Positions 18,714 to 27,541 of a stretch of 64,000 nt of DNA are shown one piece after another. Source of the stretch: Henriciella algicola (lineage in GTDB: Bacteria; Pseudomonadota; Alphaproteobacteria; Caulobacterales; Hyphomonadaceae). The DNA is taken from NCBI RefSeq assembly GCF_003576245.1, contig NZ_QWGA01000007.1, positions 310,001 through 374,000 on the forward strand. The letters run 5' to 3'. Numbering within the stretch: the stretch's first letter is position 1; each line of letters starts with the position of its first letter. Made by a program: the position numbers and the translations under genes. Under the pieces are notes generated by a model. The model was not told the DNA's origin. It worked only from the letters and a program-made list of their open reading frames with translations, and did not search any database.

Positions 18714-19205
18714 TTACGGGATCTGCTGCCGGATCATGTTCAGCGCAGCCTCAATCGTCGCCATTCGAACCTCATGGCGTCCGATATCTCCGAAATAGCA
18801 GGCTTCGTGCAGGACAGCCTTATTCTCGCGGGCGCAGGCGATGTGAACCGTGCCAACCGGCTTCATCGGCGTGCCACCGCCGGGACCCGCAATCCCTGTA
18901 ACCGCAATCGCAAGGTTCGCGCGGCTTGAATTAAGGGCGCCCTCTGCCATGAGGCGGGCGACGGCTTCTGAGACCGCGCCATAGTCGGCAATCAGGTCGC
19001 CCGGCACGCCGAGCACCTCTTCCTTTGAGCGGTTCGAGTAGGTCACGAAGCCTCGCTCAAAAACGTCTGATGAGCCGGAAAACTCCGTGAAGAGCGCGGC
19101 GATGAGCCCTCCCGTGCAGGATTCGGCTGAAGCGATTTTCACACGCCGCTCTCGCGCTTCATCCATGGTCAGCAGGCAGAGATTACGAAGACGGTCTGGA
19201 AACAT
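18714..19205 (-). CDS. pncC: CinA C-terminal-domain protein (NMN amidohydrolase)
   Basis: A 163-residue stand-alone CinA C-domain. Members deamidate nicotinamide mononucleotide for NAD recycling. Motifs are IASAESCTGGLIAALFTEFSGSSDVFERGFVTYSN (catalytic Ser/Thr region), KEEVLGVP, YGAVSEAVARLMAEGAL and AVTGIAGPGGGTPMKPVGTV. The N-terminal molybdopterin-like COG1058 domain is absent, as in PncC of E. coli. It is cotranscribed with ispDF: the ribosome site AGGAGG sits between the ispDF stop and its ATG. No membrane or signal segments. Confidence 0.92.
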   Translation of the reverse strand: MFPDRLRNLCLLTMDEARERRVKIASAESCTGGLIAALFTEFSGSSDVFERGFVTYSNRSKEEVLGVPGDLIADYGAVSEAVARLMAEGALNSSRANLAIAVTGIAGPGGGTPMKPVGTVHIACARENKAVLHEACYFGDIGRHEVRMATIEAALNMIRQQIP

Positions 19206-19214
19206 GCGGTCCTC

Positions 19215-20360
19215 CTAGATGATCTTGCGAAGCGTTGCAGCGGCCTGGGCGGCGATGCCTTCGCGGCGACCGGTGAAGCCCAATCCCTCGGTTGTCGTTG
19301 CCTTGATGCTCACGGCGTCAAGCTGCAGCCCGGAGAGCTCTGCGGTCCGCTTCCGCATGGCTTCACGGTGCGGTTTGATCTTTGGCGTCTCACATATGAG
19401 CGTGATGTCGCAATGGGTGAGTTGCCAGCCGGCTTCACGCGCGAGTTTGATCGCGTGGCTCAGAAACACGCCGGAATCGGCATCCTTCCAGCGATCGTCA
19501 GATGGTGGAAAGTGATCGCCAATATCCCCAAGGGCCACAGCGCCGAGGATCGCATCCGTCAGCGCGTGCCAGCCTGCGTCGGCGTCCGAATGACCTTTTA
19601 GGCGGGATCCATGTTCAATGAAGATGCCGCAAAGTGTGACCCCGGGGCCGGGCTCAAAAGCGTGAACATCAAAGCCGGTGCCGAATCTGAATTCAGCCTG
19701 TTTCCCCGTCATCATGGCCTCCATTTTCTCAAAGTCATCCGCAAAGGTAATCTTGGAGAGCCGCTCGTCCCCATCGACCAATGCCGCTTTTGCGCCAAGT
19801 GCTTCGACCGCTTCAAGGTCATCGACGAAACTGGCGGCTTTGTCAGCCAGCGCAGATGCTAGAATACCAGCCTTGAAAGCCTGGGGTGTCTGCACGCGGT
19901 AGAGGCCTGAGCGATCTACTGTCTGCAGCGTTTCGTCAGTCTGTCGCTTCAGCGCGTCTATGACCGGCAGGGCAGGGGCTGCGGCGTCATGGGTTTTCAT
20001 CACCTCGAGCAAATAAGTGATCGTCTGGGTTTTGAGGCCGGGGCGCGCAGCATCGTGAACGAGAATGATATCATCGGCATCGGGTGAGAGCGCCTCTACC
20101 GCGTTGCGCACGGATGCTGTCCGGTCGTTGCCGCCTGCGACGAGTACGACACGCTCGTCGCCTGAAATCTCGGTGGCAAGTCTTTCGATATGATTAGAGG
20201 GCAGGACCAGCCCGATGCGGTCCACTCGAGAGTCCGAAAGAAAAGTGTCCAGAGACCAGCGATAGACCGGCTTGCCCGCCAGCATCTCGAACTGTTTGGG
20301 CAGTTTTCGACCAGTCCTGCTGCCAGACCCGGCCGCAACAATGATTGCATGAACTCTCAT
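19215..20360 (-). CDS. ispDF: Bifunctional IspD/IspF of the MEP isoprenoid pathway
   Basis: Fusion of two non-consecutive MEP-pathway enzymes, common in alphaproteobacteria. The N-terminal cytidylyltransferase (about 1-220) shows [19 protein letters not shown] and VHDAARPG. The C-terminal cyclodiphosphate synthase (about 225-381) shows [30 protein letters not shown], the metal ligands D and H and [14 protein letters not shown]. They make 4-diphosphocytidyl-methylerythritol and then its 2,4-cyclodiphosphate, precursors of quinones and undecaprenol. It is divergent from dusB across about 110 bases and precedes pncC. Confidence 0.97.
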   Translation of the reverse strand: MRVHAIIVAAGSGSRTGRKLPKQFEMLAGKPVYRWSLDTFLSDSRVDRIGLVLPSNHIERLATEISGDERVVLVAGGNDRTASVRNAVEALSPDADDIILVHDAARPGLKTQTITYLLEVMKTHDAAAPALPVIDALKRQTDETLQTVDRSGLYRVQTPQAFKAGILASALADKAASFVDDLEAVEALGAKAALVDGDERLSKITFADDFEKMEAMMTGKQAEFRFGTGFDVHAFEPGPGVTLCGIFIEHGSRLKGHSDADAGWHALTDAILGAVALGDIGDHFPPSDDRWKDADSGVFLSHAIKLAREAGWQLTHCDITLICETPKIKPHREAMRKRTAELSGLQLDAVSIKATTTEGLGFTGRREGIAAQAAATLRKII

Positions 20361-20472
20361 AAGAGCAGGGGCTTACCCGCGCTGATGCAGAATGGCCACA
20401 TGAATTATTGCTGCGGCACCGCCCCTCATGCGCAACTATTGTGCAAAGCAAAAAATTGTTCAAACTAAATGT

Positions 20473-21471
20473 ATGTACACGATGCACCAATCTTTGGCAG
20501 AGCGCGTTTGGCTTGCTCCGATGTCGGGCTCGACCGATGCGGCATTTCGCAGGCAAGCGGTACGTTTCGGCGCTGAAGCTGTCGTATCGGAGATGGTCGC
20601 AGGCGAAACACTGGCTGCGGCGCGCCCGGACGTCGTCCGCCGCACATGCAGGCATGAGGGACGCGGACGCTGGATTGTCCAGCTGGCCGCGCGGCGCCCT
20701 GAAGACATGCAGCGTGGCGCTGAGTTGCTGGCCGAAGCTGGCGTGGACCAAATCGATATCAATATGGGCTGCCCTTCGCGGCAGGTGACCGGCGGTCAGT
20801 CTGGCTCGGCCCTGATGAAAGAACCCGATCTGGCGAAATCGATCATCGATGCTGCGCTGCAAGGTGCGGGCGGTTTGCCGGTCTCGCTCAAGATGCGTCT
20901 CGGCTGGGATGATCACATGCTCAATGCGCCAGACCTCGCACGATACGCACAGTCAGTCGGGCTGTGTATGGTCACTGTTCATGGTCGGACACGCTGCCAG
21001 TTCTACAAAGGGACGGCCGATTGGGCGCGGGTTCATGACACCGTCGAAGCCATCGATCTTCCAGTCGTCGTCAATGGCGACATTGAAAACTGCGCAACGG
21101 CTGATGCCGCGCTCACAGCATCTGGCGCTCATGGCGTCATGATCGGCCGCGCTGCGATGGGGCGGCCCTGGCTGCTCGGACAGGTTTCTGCCCATCTTGC
21201 CGGGCGTCGTGACTGGCGCGCGCCAGATGCGGCTGAACAGCTCGATAGTCTCATCGAACAGGTAGAGGACAGCATGGTCCTTTATGGAAAGGCGCTCGGC
21301 CTGCGCATCGTGCGCAAGCACATCTCCGCCGCGGTCGATCATCTTGATGCCGACTGGAGCGATGCGGAACGCAAGGAGCTGCGTGCGCGCGCCTGCGGTT
21401 TTGAAGATGCCCAGCCACTCTTCGCGTTTCTCAATCAACTCTTTGAAGACAGACTGCAGGTTGCGGCATGA
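20473..21471 (+). CDS. dusB: tRNA-dihydrouridine synthase (NifR3/DusB)
   Basis: FMN enzyme reducing uridines in the D-loop of tRNA. The 332-residue product shows VWLAPMSGSTDAAFR (FMN binding), VSEMVAGE, DINMGCPSRQVTGGQSGSALM with the catalytic Cys, MVTVHGRTRCQFYKG and GVMIGRAAMGRPWL. Gene order dusB (nifR3)-ntrB-ntrC is the classic alphaproteobacterial arrangement. Start choice is uncertain: ATG 20473 or ATG 20482; an in-frame codon at 20428 adds 15 residues unlike the family. It overlaps ntrB by four bases, so the two are coupled. Confidence 0.93.
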   Translation: MYTMHQSLAERVWLAPMSGSTDAAFRRQAVRFGAEAVVSEMVAGETLAAARPDVVRRTCRHEGRGRWIVQLAARRPEDMQRGAELLAEAGVDQIDINMGCPSRQVTGGQSGSALMKEPDLAKSIIDAALQGAGGLPVSLKMRLGWDDHMLNAPDLARYAQSVGLCMVTVHGRTRCQFYKGTADWARVHDTVEAIDLPVVVNGDIENCATADAALTASGAHGVMIGRAAMGRPWLLGQVSAHLAGRRDWRAPDAAEQLDSLIEQVEDSMVLYGKALGLRIVRKHISAAVDHLDADWSDAERKELRARACGFEDAQPLFAFLNQLFEDRLQVAA

Positions 21472-22520
21472 CGGACAAGACGAACCTATCGGACCTGATG
21501 CCGGTTGCCGTTCTGCAGATCGACAATCGCCGGAACATCATGTCAGCGAATACAGAAGCGCAGATGATCCTCGGTCATTCGCTGGCCAGCCTGCAGGCGC
21601 ACAATCTCAGTGAGTTCGTTTATCACGACTCGCCGCTGTTCGAACTTCTCGACCGGGTCGCGAGCGAAGAGGGCGACATTTCCTCGCATGGCCTGACGAT
21701 TGCCGGGCCATCCGCCGTTCGCGGGAAGCTCTATGATATCCGGCTTCGCCCTGGGCCGGACGGTTCAATCATTCTGGCGATCGCAGAGTCGTTGGTACGA
21801 GACCCCTCAGACAGCGCTGCCGGCATTTCCGGCTTTGGGCGCATTCTCGGTCACGAAGTGAAGAACCCGCTCGCCGGCATCTCCGGAGCCGCGCAGCTCC
21901 TGCTGCGCAACGCCAGTGAAGACGAAGTGCCGCTGCTCGAGATCATCAAGAGCGAAGCGAGCCGTATCGAACGCCTCGTCAGCCGCCTCTCCGCCTTTGA
22001 GCTCTTCTCGGCGCCGCGGCGTGACCGGTTCAATATTCACCAATTGCTGGACAAGATCCTGATTGCTGAAGAAGCGGCGCATGGCGGTAAGATCGCCCTG
22101 AAACGCGCCTATGACCCGTCGCTGCCTGAAATACTTGGGGACGAGGATCACCTGCACGAAGCCTTCCAGAACATCGTACGCAATGCAGCAGAGGCAGCGA
22201 GTGAAACCGGCGGGCAGGGACAGGTGACGCTCCAGACCGCCTTTGAGACCGGCTTTGCATTCTCCAGCAAGCGCAATGCGCGGCGACTTCAGCGCGCCAT
22301 CCGCATCACTGTTGAGGACAATGGCCGGGGCATAAGCTCTGAGACACGTGACCAAATGTTCGACATGTTCAGCTCCACCAAGGCAGGTGGCCGCGGCCTC
22401 GGCCTCAGCGTCGTCTCCGAAGTCGTCGCGGCCCATGAGGGCCGGATCAAGGTCGAGAGCAAACCCGGCCAGACCAAGTTCTCTGTCTTCCTGCCCATGA
22501 AACGGGATATCGTTCAATGA
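21468..22520 (+). CDS. ntrB: Nitrogen regulation histidine kinase NtrB
   Basis: Soluble two-component kinase/phosphatase partnering NtrC and, in the family, controlled by PII proteins. The 350 residues have a PAS domain (about 8-110), the H-box GHEVKNPLAGISGAAQLL with the phospho-acceptor His129, and the ATPase domain with N-box NIVRNAAEAAS, G1 VEDNGRGI and G2 GGRGLGLSVVSEVV. No transmembrane helix, as expected for NtrB. It overlaps dusB upstream and ntrC downstream by four bases each, so all three are one translationally linked unit. Confidence 0.95.
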   Translation: MTDKTNLSDLMPVAVLQIDNRRNIMSANTEAQMILGHSLASLQAHNLSEFVYHDSPLFELLDRVASEEGDISSHGLTIAGPSAVRGKLYDIRLRPGPDGSIILAIAESLVRDPSDSAAGISGFGRILGHEVKNPLAGISGAAQLLLRNASEDEVPLLEIIKSEASRIERLVSRLSAFELFSAPRRDRFNIHQLLDKILIAEEAAHGGKIALKRAYDPSLPEILGDEDHLHEAFQNIVRNAAEAASETGGQGQVTLQTAFETGFAFSSKRNARRLQRAIRITVEDNGRGISSETRDQMFDMFSSTKAGGRGLGLSVVSEVVAAHEGRIKVESKPGQTKFSVFLPMKRDIVQ

Positions 22521-23884
22521 CACAAAAAACCGTCCTGCTCGCCGAAGACGATGCAAGCATCCGGCTTGTCGTAAACCAGACGCTTGTGAGTGCAGGGTAT
22601 CAGGTACGGGCAACGAGCTCTGTCGATGCGCTTGAGCGCTGGGTGCGCAATGGTGAAGGCGACGTCGTGGTCACCGATGTCTATCTCGGCGATACCGCCA
22701 TCTTCGAAGTCCTACCTTCGATAAGGCTCGCCCGACCAGACCTTCCTGTTATCGTCATGAGCGGGCAGAACACCATCCTGACAGCAGCATCTGCAGCGCG
22801 CCACGGCGTCTATGACTATCTGCCCAAGCCTTTCGACATCGATCAGCTGACCGGTCTGGTCGGCCGCGCGCTGAAAGCGCCGCTGCGCAAGGATGCCGCC
22901 GCAACAGAAGCGCTCAAGACAAGCGGAGAGCAAAGCCTGCCGCTGATCGGCCGATCAGAGCCAATGCAGGAAGTCTATCGCATCATCTCGCGGGTGATGA
23001 ACACCGACCTTACCGTGCTGATCGAAGGCGAGTCCGGTACCGGCAAGGAGCTGGCCGCGCAGGCGATCCATGAGCTCCAGAGCGACAAGAAGGGCCCCTT
23101 CAAGGCGCTGGACCTTGCCGCCATGCCAACTGACCGGATCAGCCAGGACCTTTTTGGCACGCCGGACAATCCAGGTATCGCCTTTGATCCGGGTGCCACA
23201 CTCTATCTCGATGAAATCGGCGATCTACCGGCCGAAGCGCAGACCCAGCTTGTAAAGCTTATGCGGGAAGCGGGCGGCGCGCGGATCATCGCCTCAACCC
23301 GCAAGCCGCTCAGCACGCTGGTCGAAGAGGGTCGCTTCCGCGAAGACCTGTTCTACCGGATCAATGTCGTGCGTGTATTCATGCCGCCGCTCAGGCAACG
23401 CAAGGAAGACATTCCGGAGCTCGTCAGGGCCTTCCTGATCCGCGCGCAACGAAAGGGTCTGCCGAGCAAGCAGGTAGAACCTGCGGCGATGGATCTGATC
23501 ATGGCCTATGACTGGCCGGGCAATGTGCGTGAGCTAGAGAACCTCATCATGCGCCTTGCTGCGCTCAGCCCCGATTCCATTATCTCCCAGCGCGACGTTG
23601 AGCGTGAACTTCGGTCCGAAGCGCTCAAGGACATCTCTTCGTCTAGCAACTTCGAGAAAGAGGTCGAGACGCTGCTGCACAAATACGTGATGGCAGACCT
23701 GTTGCAGGCCGACCCGGACGATAGTGATATTCACCGCAAGATCATGGAGCAGGTTGAACGTCCGCTCATAAAGCTCGCCTTGTCAGTGACTTCCGGAAAC
23801 AAGCTCAGAACGGCGGCGCTTCTTGGGGTGAACCGGAACACGCTACGCTCGCGCATCAACCAGCTTGGTCTCGCAGACGACTAA
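22517..23884 (+). CDS. ntrC: Nitrogen response regulator NtrC lacking the GAFTGA loop
   Basis: Response regulator with receiver (1-115, phosphorylated Asp54 in TDVYLG), AAA+ domain (143-370, Walker A GESGTGKE 171-178, Walker B LYLDEIGD 229-236) and a C-terminal Fis-type helix-turn-helix (GNKLRTAALLGVNRNTLRSRINQLG). The segment between LFG (212-214) and Walker B is only TPDNPGIAFDPG; the GAFTGA loop that contacts sigma-54 in enteric NtrC is missing. Caulobacter and Rhodobacter NtrC proteins are reported to lack it too, so this NtrC probably acts on sigma-70 promoters or as a repressor. Downstream of ntrB by overlap. Confidence 0.94.
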   Translation: MTQKTVLLAEDDASIRLVVNQTLVSAGYQVRATSSVDALERWVRNGEGDVVVTDVYLGDTAIFEVLPSIRLARPDLPVIVMSGQNTILTAASAARHGVYDYLPKPFDIDQLTGLVGRALKAPLRKDAAATEALKTSGEQSLPLIGRSEPMQEVYRIISRVMNTDLTVLIEGESGTGKELAAQAIHELQSDKKGPFKALDLAAMPTDRISQDLFGTPDNPGIAFDPGATLYLDEIGDLPAEAQTQLVKLMREAGGARIIASTRKPLSTLVEEGRFREDLFYRINVVRVFMPPLRQRKEDIPELVRAFLIRAQRKGLPSKQVEPAAMDLIMAYDWPGNVRELENLIMRLAALSPDSIISQRDVERELRSEALKDISSSSNFEKEVETLLHKYVMADLLQADPDDSDIHRKIMEQVERPLIKLALSVTSGNKLRTAALLGVNRNTLRSRINQLGLADD

Positions 23885-23914
23885 TTGACCATGGCATAAG
23901 TGTTGCTTTATGGC
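23885..23914 (+). promoter_or_regulatory. Possible promoter between ntrC and ntrY
   Basis: TTGACC at 23885-23890 is a good -35-like hexamer starting right after the ntrC stop. Seventeen bases later comes TTATGG, a poor -10. The separate 74-base gap before ntrY makes an independent ntrYX promoter plausible, but the sequence support is weak. Confidence 0.3.
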
Positions 23915-23958
23915 CTCAGTGTTGCGGTTTGAACACAACTGCACGAGTGAGGTATAGT

Positions 23959-26154
23959 TTGGTCGACACCACTGCACCAGGAAAGCCGCGATCAGGCTGG
24001 GCATTGTTCCAGTGGCTTTTCCTTGTGGCTGCCTTCCTTGCTGCGGCTGTCACCTTCGTCGCGGTGTCGGGGATGGACCCGATCGATCCGGTGAGCCGCG
24101 ACGTTCAGGCGATGATCATCGCCAACACGCTAATTATCATTACGCTCGGCATAATCGTCGTTCAGCGTTACCGCGCCTCCCGAACGCTAGAGAAGGGCGC
24201 TGAAGGCAATCGGCTTGCGCGGCGCTTCCTGCTGTTGTTCAGCCTCTCCGCAGTCATTCCGGCGCTTGTCGTGTCGGTGTTCCTTTGGGCAGCGATCTCG
24301 CGCGGCTTCGATACCTGGTTCGGCGAACGTGTTTTTACGTTGGTTGAACAGACTGCCACCGTCGCGCGCGAAAATGTGGATGAATATAGCGACGCGCTTG
24401 AGGAGAATACCCGCCTCGCCGCGTCCGATATCAATAATGCGCTCGAGGGTCTGACAGAGGAACCGGAGGCCTTCTCCTCATATCTCGGCATGCAGGCGCT
24501 CATCCGAAATATGCGCGTTGGGTATGTGATCGACCGTCAGGGCCGGCCGCTTGCAGTGGGTGAGAATGCGACGAATGACAGTATGTACCGTCGGCCAACA
24601 CCTGAAATGTTCGACGAGGCGGATGCGGGCGAAGTCTATCTCTCGCTCTTTGAAGCTGAGGGTTTCACGACATCACTAATCAAGCTGGGCGGCATGGAGG
24701 ACGCATATCTCTATCTCGCGAAACCGCTGGACCGGGATGCTTTCGCGCGTCTTCGCCGCGCAGAACAGGCGCTGGAAGAATATCGTACCGCAGGCGAGTT
24801 GAGCACACGTTCACAAGCGCTCTTTTTCGTGGCTTACGGTCAGATCGTTGCGCTTGTGCTGCTGATGGCGATCAGATTGGCGCTTGAGGCAGCCAGCCGG
24901 ATCACCGGCCCGATCGGGCGCCTTGCAAACGCAGCGCAGTCCGTGCGCGATGGCGATCTCGATATCCGCGTACCACTCCCACAGGGAGAAGATGAAGTGC
25001 GTGCGCTGACCCGGTCCTTCAATGTCATGACTGAGCAGCTCGGTGCACAGCGCTCAGCATTGATCTATGCGAGGGAAGAGGCTGAGGATCGGCGCCTATT
25101 TCTTGAGACACTGCTCGAAGAAGTGAGCGCCGGCGTCATCCGCATCGATGAGAATTTCGTCGTTACGCTGGCTAACCCTTCAGCCCAGAAGCTCCTGGAA
25201 GCAGAGCCACCTGTAGAAGGCTGCAATCTTTCAGAGATTGCGCCAGCCTTCATGCCGCATGTCGAGGAAGCTATGGCAACCCGCCTGCCGATTGATGCGT
25301 CGCTGGATATGCGAACGGCCGGTGGTGCGCGTCACTTCAGGCTGAAGGCTGCGCGCGATTCGACAGGCGGTCTTGTCCTGACCTTTGATGACGCAACCCG
25401 GCTCGTGACAGCCCAGCGCCAGCTTGCCTGGCGTGACGTGGCCCGCCGGATTGCGCATGAGATCAGAAACCCGCTGACGCCGATCCAGCTGTCCGCTGAG
25501 CGCATCCGGCGCCGCTATAGTCAGTACATCCCGCAAGATGACACGGTGTTCGACAAGTGCACCGATACGATCCTCCGGCAGGTCAGCGATATCGGCCGGA
25601 TGGTCGAGGAGTTCTCTGGTTTTGCGAGAATGCCCAAACCCACTTTGGAGAGTTTTGATCTCGCCCAACTTATTGATGAAACCGGATTCTCGCAGCAGGT
25701 GGTCAGCCCGGACATCGCGGTCGAGATCAGTCATGTCCGCAAGCCTCTGATCATTTCTGCAGATGAAAGACTACTCGGTCAGGCCATTGGAAATATCATC
25801 AAGAACGCCGCCGAGGCGATCGAGCGCTTGTCAGCTGTTGATGAGACGCAGGGCGCCATCGAGATCACGACTGAAGACACCGAGGAATCGATTACAATCA
25901 TCATCGAAGACAACGGGCCGGGTTTCCCCGAAGAGGCGCGCGAGCGCCTGCTCGAGCCCTATGTTACCACCCGCGAGAAAGGCACTGGCCTTGGTCTTGC
26001 TATCGTGAACCGCATCATCGTCGATCATGGCGGCGCAATCCAGTTGCAGGAGCGCGACGAGTCACGCCGCGGCGCCAAGGTGCGCATCACGCTGCCAAAG
26101 CAAGCCAATCTCGACGAATTCGCCGAACCAGAGACCATGGAGGCTCTCTCATGA
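23959..26154 (+). CDS. ntrY: Membrane sensor histidine kinase NtrY
   Basis: Transmembrane kinase paired with NtrX in nitrogen and redox sensing. About 731 residues: helices near the N-terminus (WALFQWLFLVAAFLAAAVTFVAV, IIANTLIIITLGIIVV, FLLLFSLSAVIPALVVSVFLW), a periplasmic sensor, another helix (FFVAYGQIVALVLLMAIRLAL), HAMP (ITGPIGRLANAAQSVRDGDL), PAS, H-box IAHEIRNPLTPIQLSAERI and the ATPase boxes NIIKNAAEAIE, IEDNGPGF, KGTGLGLAIVNRI. TTG 23959 has GAGGT five bases upstream and is favoured; TTG 23929 and GTG 23947 are in-frame alternatives. It overlaps ntrX by four bases. Confidence 0.94.
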   Translation: MVDTTAPGKPRSGWALFQWLFLVAAFLAAAVTFVAVSGMDPIDPVSRDVQAMIIANTLIIITLGIIVVQRYRASRTLEKGAEGNRLARRFLLLFSLSAVIPALVVSVFLWAAISRGFDTWFGERVFTLVEQTATVARENVDEYSDALEENTRLAASDINNALEGLTEEPEAFSSYLGMQALIRNMRVGYVIDRQGRPLAVGENATNDSMYRRPTPEMFDEADAGEVYLSLFEAEGFTTSLIKLGGMEDAYLYLAKPLDRDAFARLRRAEQALEEYRTAGELSTRSQALFFVAYGQIVALVLLMAIRLALEAASRITGPIGRLANAAQSVRDGDLDIRVPLPQGEDEVRALTRSFNVMTEQLGAQRSALIYAREEAEDRRLFLETLLEEVSAGVIRIDENFVVTLANPSAQKLLEAEPPVEGCNLSEIAPAFMPHVEEAMATRLPIDASLDMRTAGGARHFRLKAARDSTGGLVLTFDDATRLVTAQRQLAWRDVARRIAHEIRNPLTPIQLSAERIRRRYSQYIPQDDTVFDKCTDTILRQVSDIGRMVEEFSGFARMPKPTLESFDLAQLIDETGFSQQVVSPDIAVEISHVRKPLIISADERLLGQAIGNIIKNAAEAIERLSAVDETQGAIEITTEDTEESITIIIEDNGPGFPEEARERLLEPYVTTREKGTGLGLAIVNRIIVDHGGAIQLQERDESRRGAKVRITLPKQANLDEFAEPETMEALS

Positions 26155-27539
26155 CCACGGACATTCTAGTAGTCGACGACGAGCCCGATATTCGGGACCT
26201 GATCTCCGGCGTCCTGGAAGATGAAGGCTATTCTGTTCGCAGCGCGGCGACAGCCAGCAAGGCGCTGGAAGAGGTTCGCATGCGTGCGCCTGGTCTGATC
26301 ATCCTAGATGTCTGGCTGCAGGGCAGCGACATGGATGGCCTCTCCGTCCTGAAGTTCATCAAGTCCATCGACCCGCTCATCCCGGTCATCGTGATCAGTG
26401 GTCATGGCAATATCGAAACGGCAGTGGCCGCCATCCGGCGCGGCGCCTATGACTTCATCGAAAAGCCGTTCAAGTCTGACCGTCTGTTGCATCTGGTGGC
26501 CCGTGCGATCGAGTCGACCTCCCTCAAGCGCGAGAACGCCTCCTTGCGGAATATGGTCGTCAGTAGCGACGACTGGATCGGCTCAAGCCAGGCTGCGTCA
26601 ACGCTTCGCGCTTCTATCGACAAGGTTGGGCCAACGAACTCGCGCGTCTTGGTCACAGGCCCGGCAGGAGCAGGTAAAGAACTTGCCGCTCGCCTGATTC
26701 ATGCGCAATCCAACAGACAGAACGGTCCGTTTGTCGTTGTAAACGCAGCCAATATTGCGCCAGACCTCATGGAACAGGAACTGTTCGGTGAGGAGGACCA
26801 TGATGGTCGCCCGAGGCGGATCGGTTTCTTTGAGAAGGCGCACACGGGCACGCTGCTGCTGGACGAAGTCGCAGACATGCCTCTCGGCACGCAAAACAAG
26901 ATCCTCCGCGTCCTGACAGAGCAACGTTTTCAACGCGTTGGCGGCAAATCCGATGTTCACGTCGATGTCCGGGTCATGTCCGCGTCGACAAAGGACCTAA
27001 AGGAAGAGATTGCCGCACAGCGCTTCCGCGAAGATCTGTTCTATCGGCTGAGCGTCGTCCCGATCCGCGTGCCCTCGCTTGCTGAACGTCGCGACGACAT
27101 CCCGGCACTGATTGACCATTTCACGGGGCGCATTGCAGACAGTTCGGGTCTCAATGCTCGAACATTCTCATCTGAAGCCATTGCAGTGCTGCAGTCCATG
27201 GATTGGCCGGGCAATGTCCGCCAGCTCAAGAACCTTGTGGAACGCATTCTCATCCTGTCGCCGCACGATGCGAAGAGGCCTGTGTCTGTTGACGAGCTGC
27301 CACAAGAGCGTAGTGGCCTTTCCAAAGGCGCGAACCCGACGGCTTCGGCCGATCTTGTCGGCCTGTCTCTTCGTGACGCACGTGAACAGTTCGAGCGCGA
27401 ATACCTGTCGCTCCAGATCACCCGGTTTGATGGCAATATATCGCGAACAGCAGAGTTCATTGGCATGGAGCGCTCGGCACTTCACCGGAAGCTCAAAGCG
27501 CTTGGCGTGAATGCGTCTGCGTCCCGGTCGGACGTCTAG
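26151..27539 (+). CDS. ntrX: Response regulator NtrX
   Basis: Partner of NtrY. A receiver (1-120) has phospho-Asp53 in LDVWLQG. An AAA+ domain (142-370) has Walker A GPAGAGKE (170-177) and Walker B LLLDEVAD. A Fis-type helix-turn-helix ends the protein (FDGNISRTAEFIGMERSALHRKLKALG). As in other NtrX proteins, the GAFTGA loop is replaced (LFGEEDHDGRPRRIG, 211-225), so sigma-54 activation is not expected. NtrX of Brucella and Caulobacter has been tied to respiration, envelope and cell cycle. trkA starts two bases after the stop. Confidence 0.94.
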   Translation: MTTDILVVDDEPDIRDLISGVLEDEGYSVRSAATASKALEEVRMRAPGLIILDVWLQGSDMDGLSVLKFIKSIDPLIPVIVISGHGNIETAVAAIRRGAYDFIEKPFKSDRLLHLVARAIESTSLKRENASLRNMVVSSDDWIGSSQAASTLRASIDKVGPTNSRVLVTGPAGAGKELAARLIHAQSNRQNGPFVVVNAANIAPDLMEQELFGEEDHDGRPRRIGFFEKAHTGTLLLDEVADMPLGTQNKILRVLTEQRFQRVGGKSDVHVDVRVMSASTKDLKEEIAAQRFREDLFYRLSVVPIRVPSLAERRDDIPALIDHFTGRIADSSGLNARTFSSEAIAVLQSMDWPGNVRQLKNLVERILILSPHDAKRPVSVDELPQERSGLSKGANPTASADLVGLSLRDAREQFEREYLSLQITRFDGNISRTAEFIGMERSALHRKLKALGVNASASRSDV

Positions 27540-27541
27540 TC

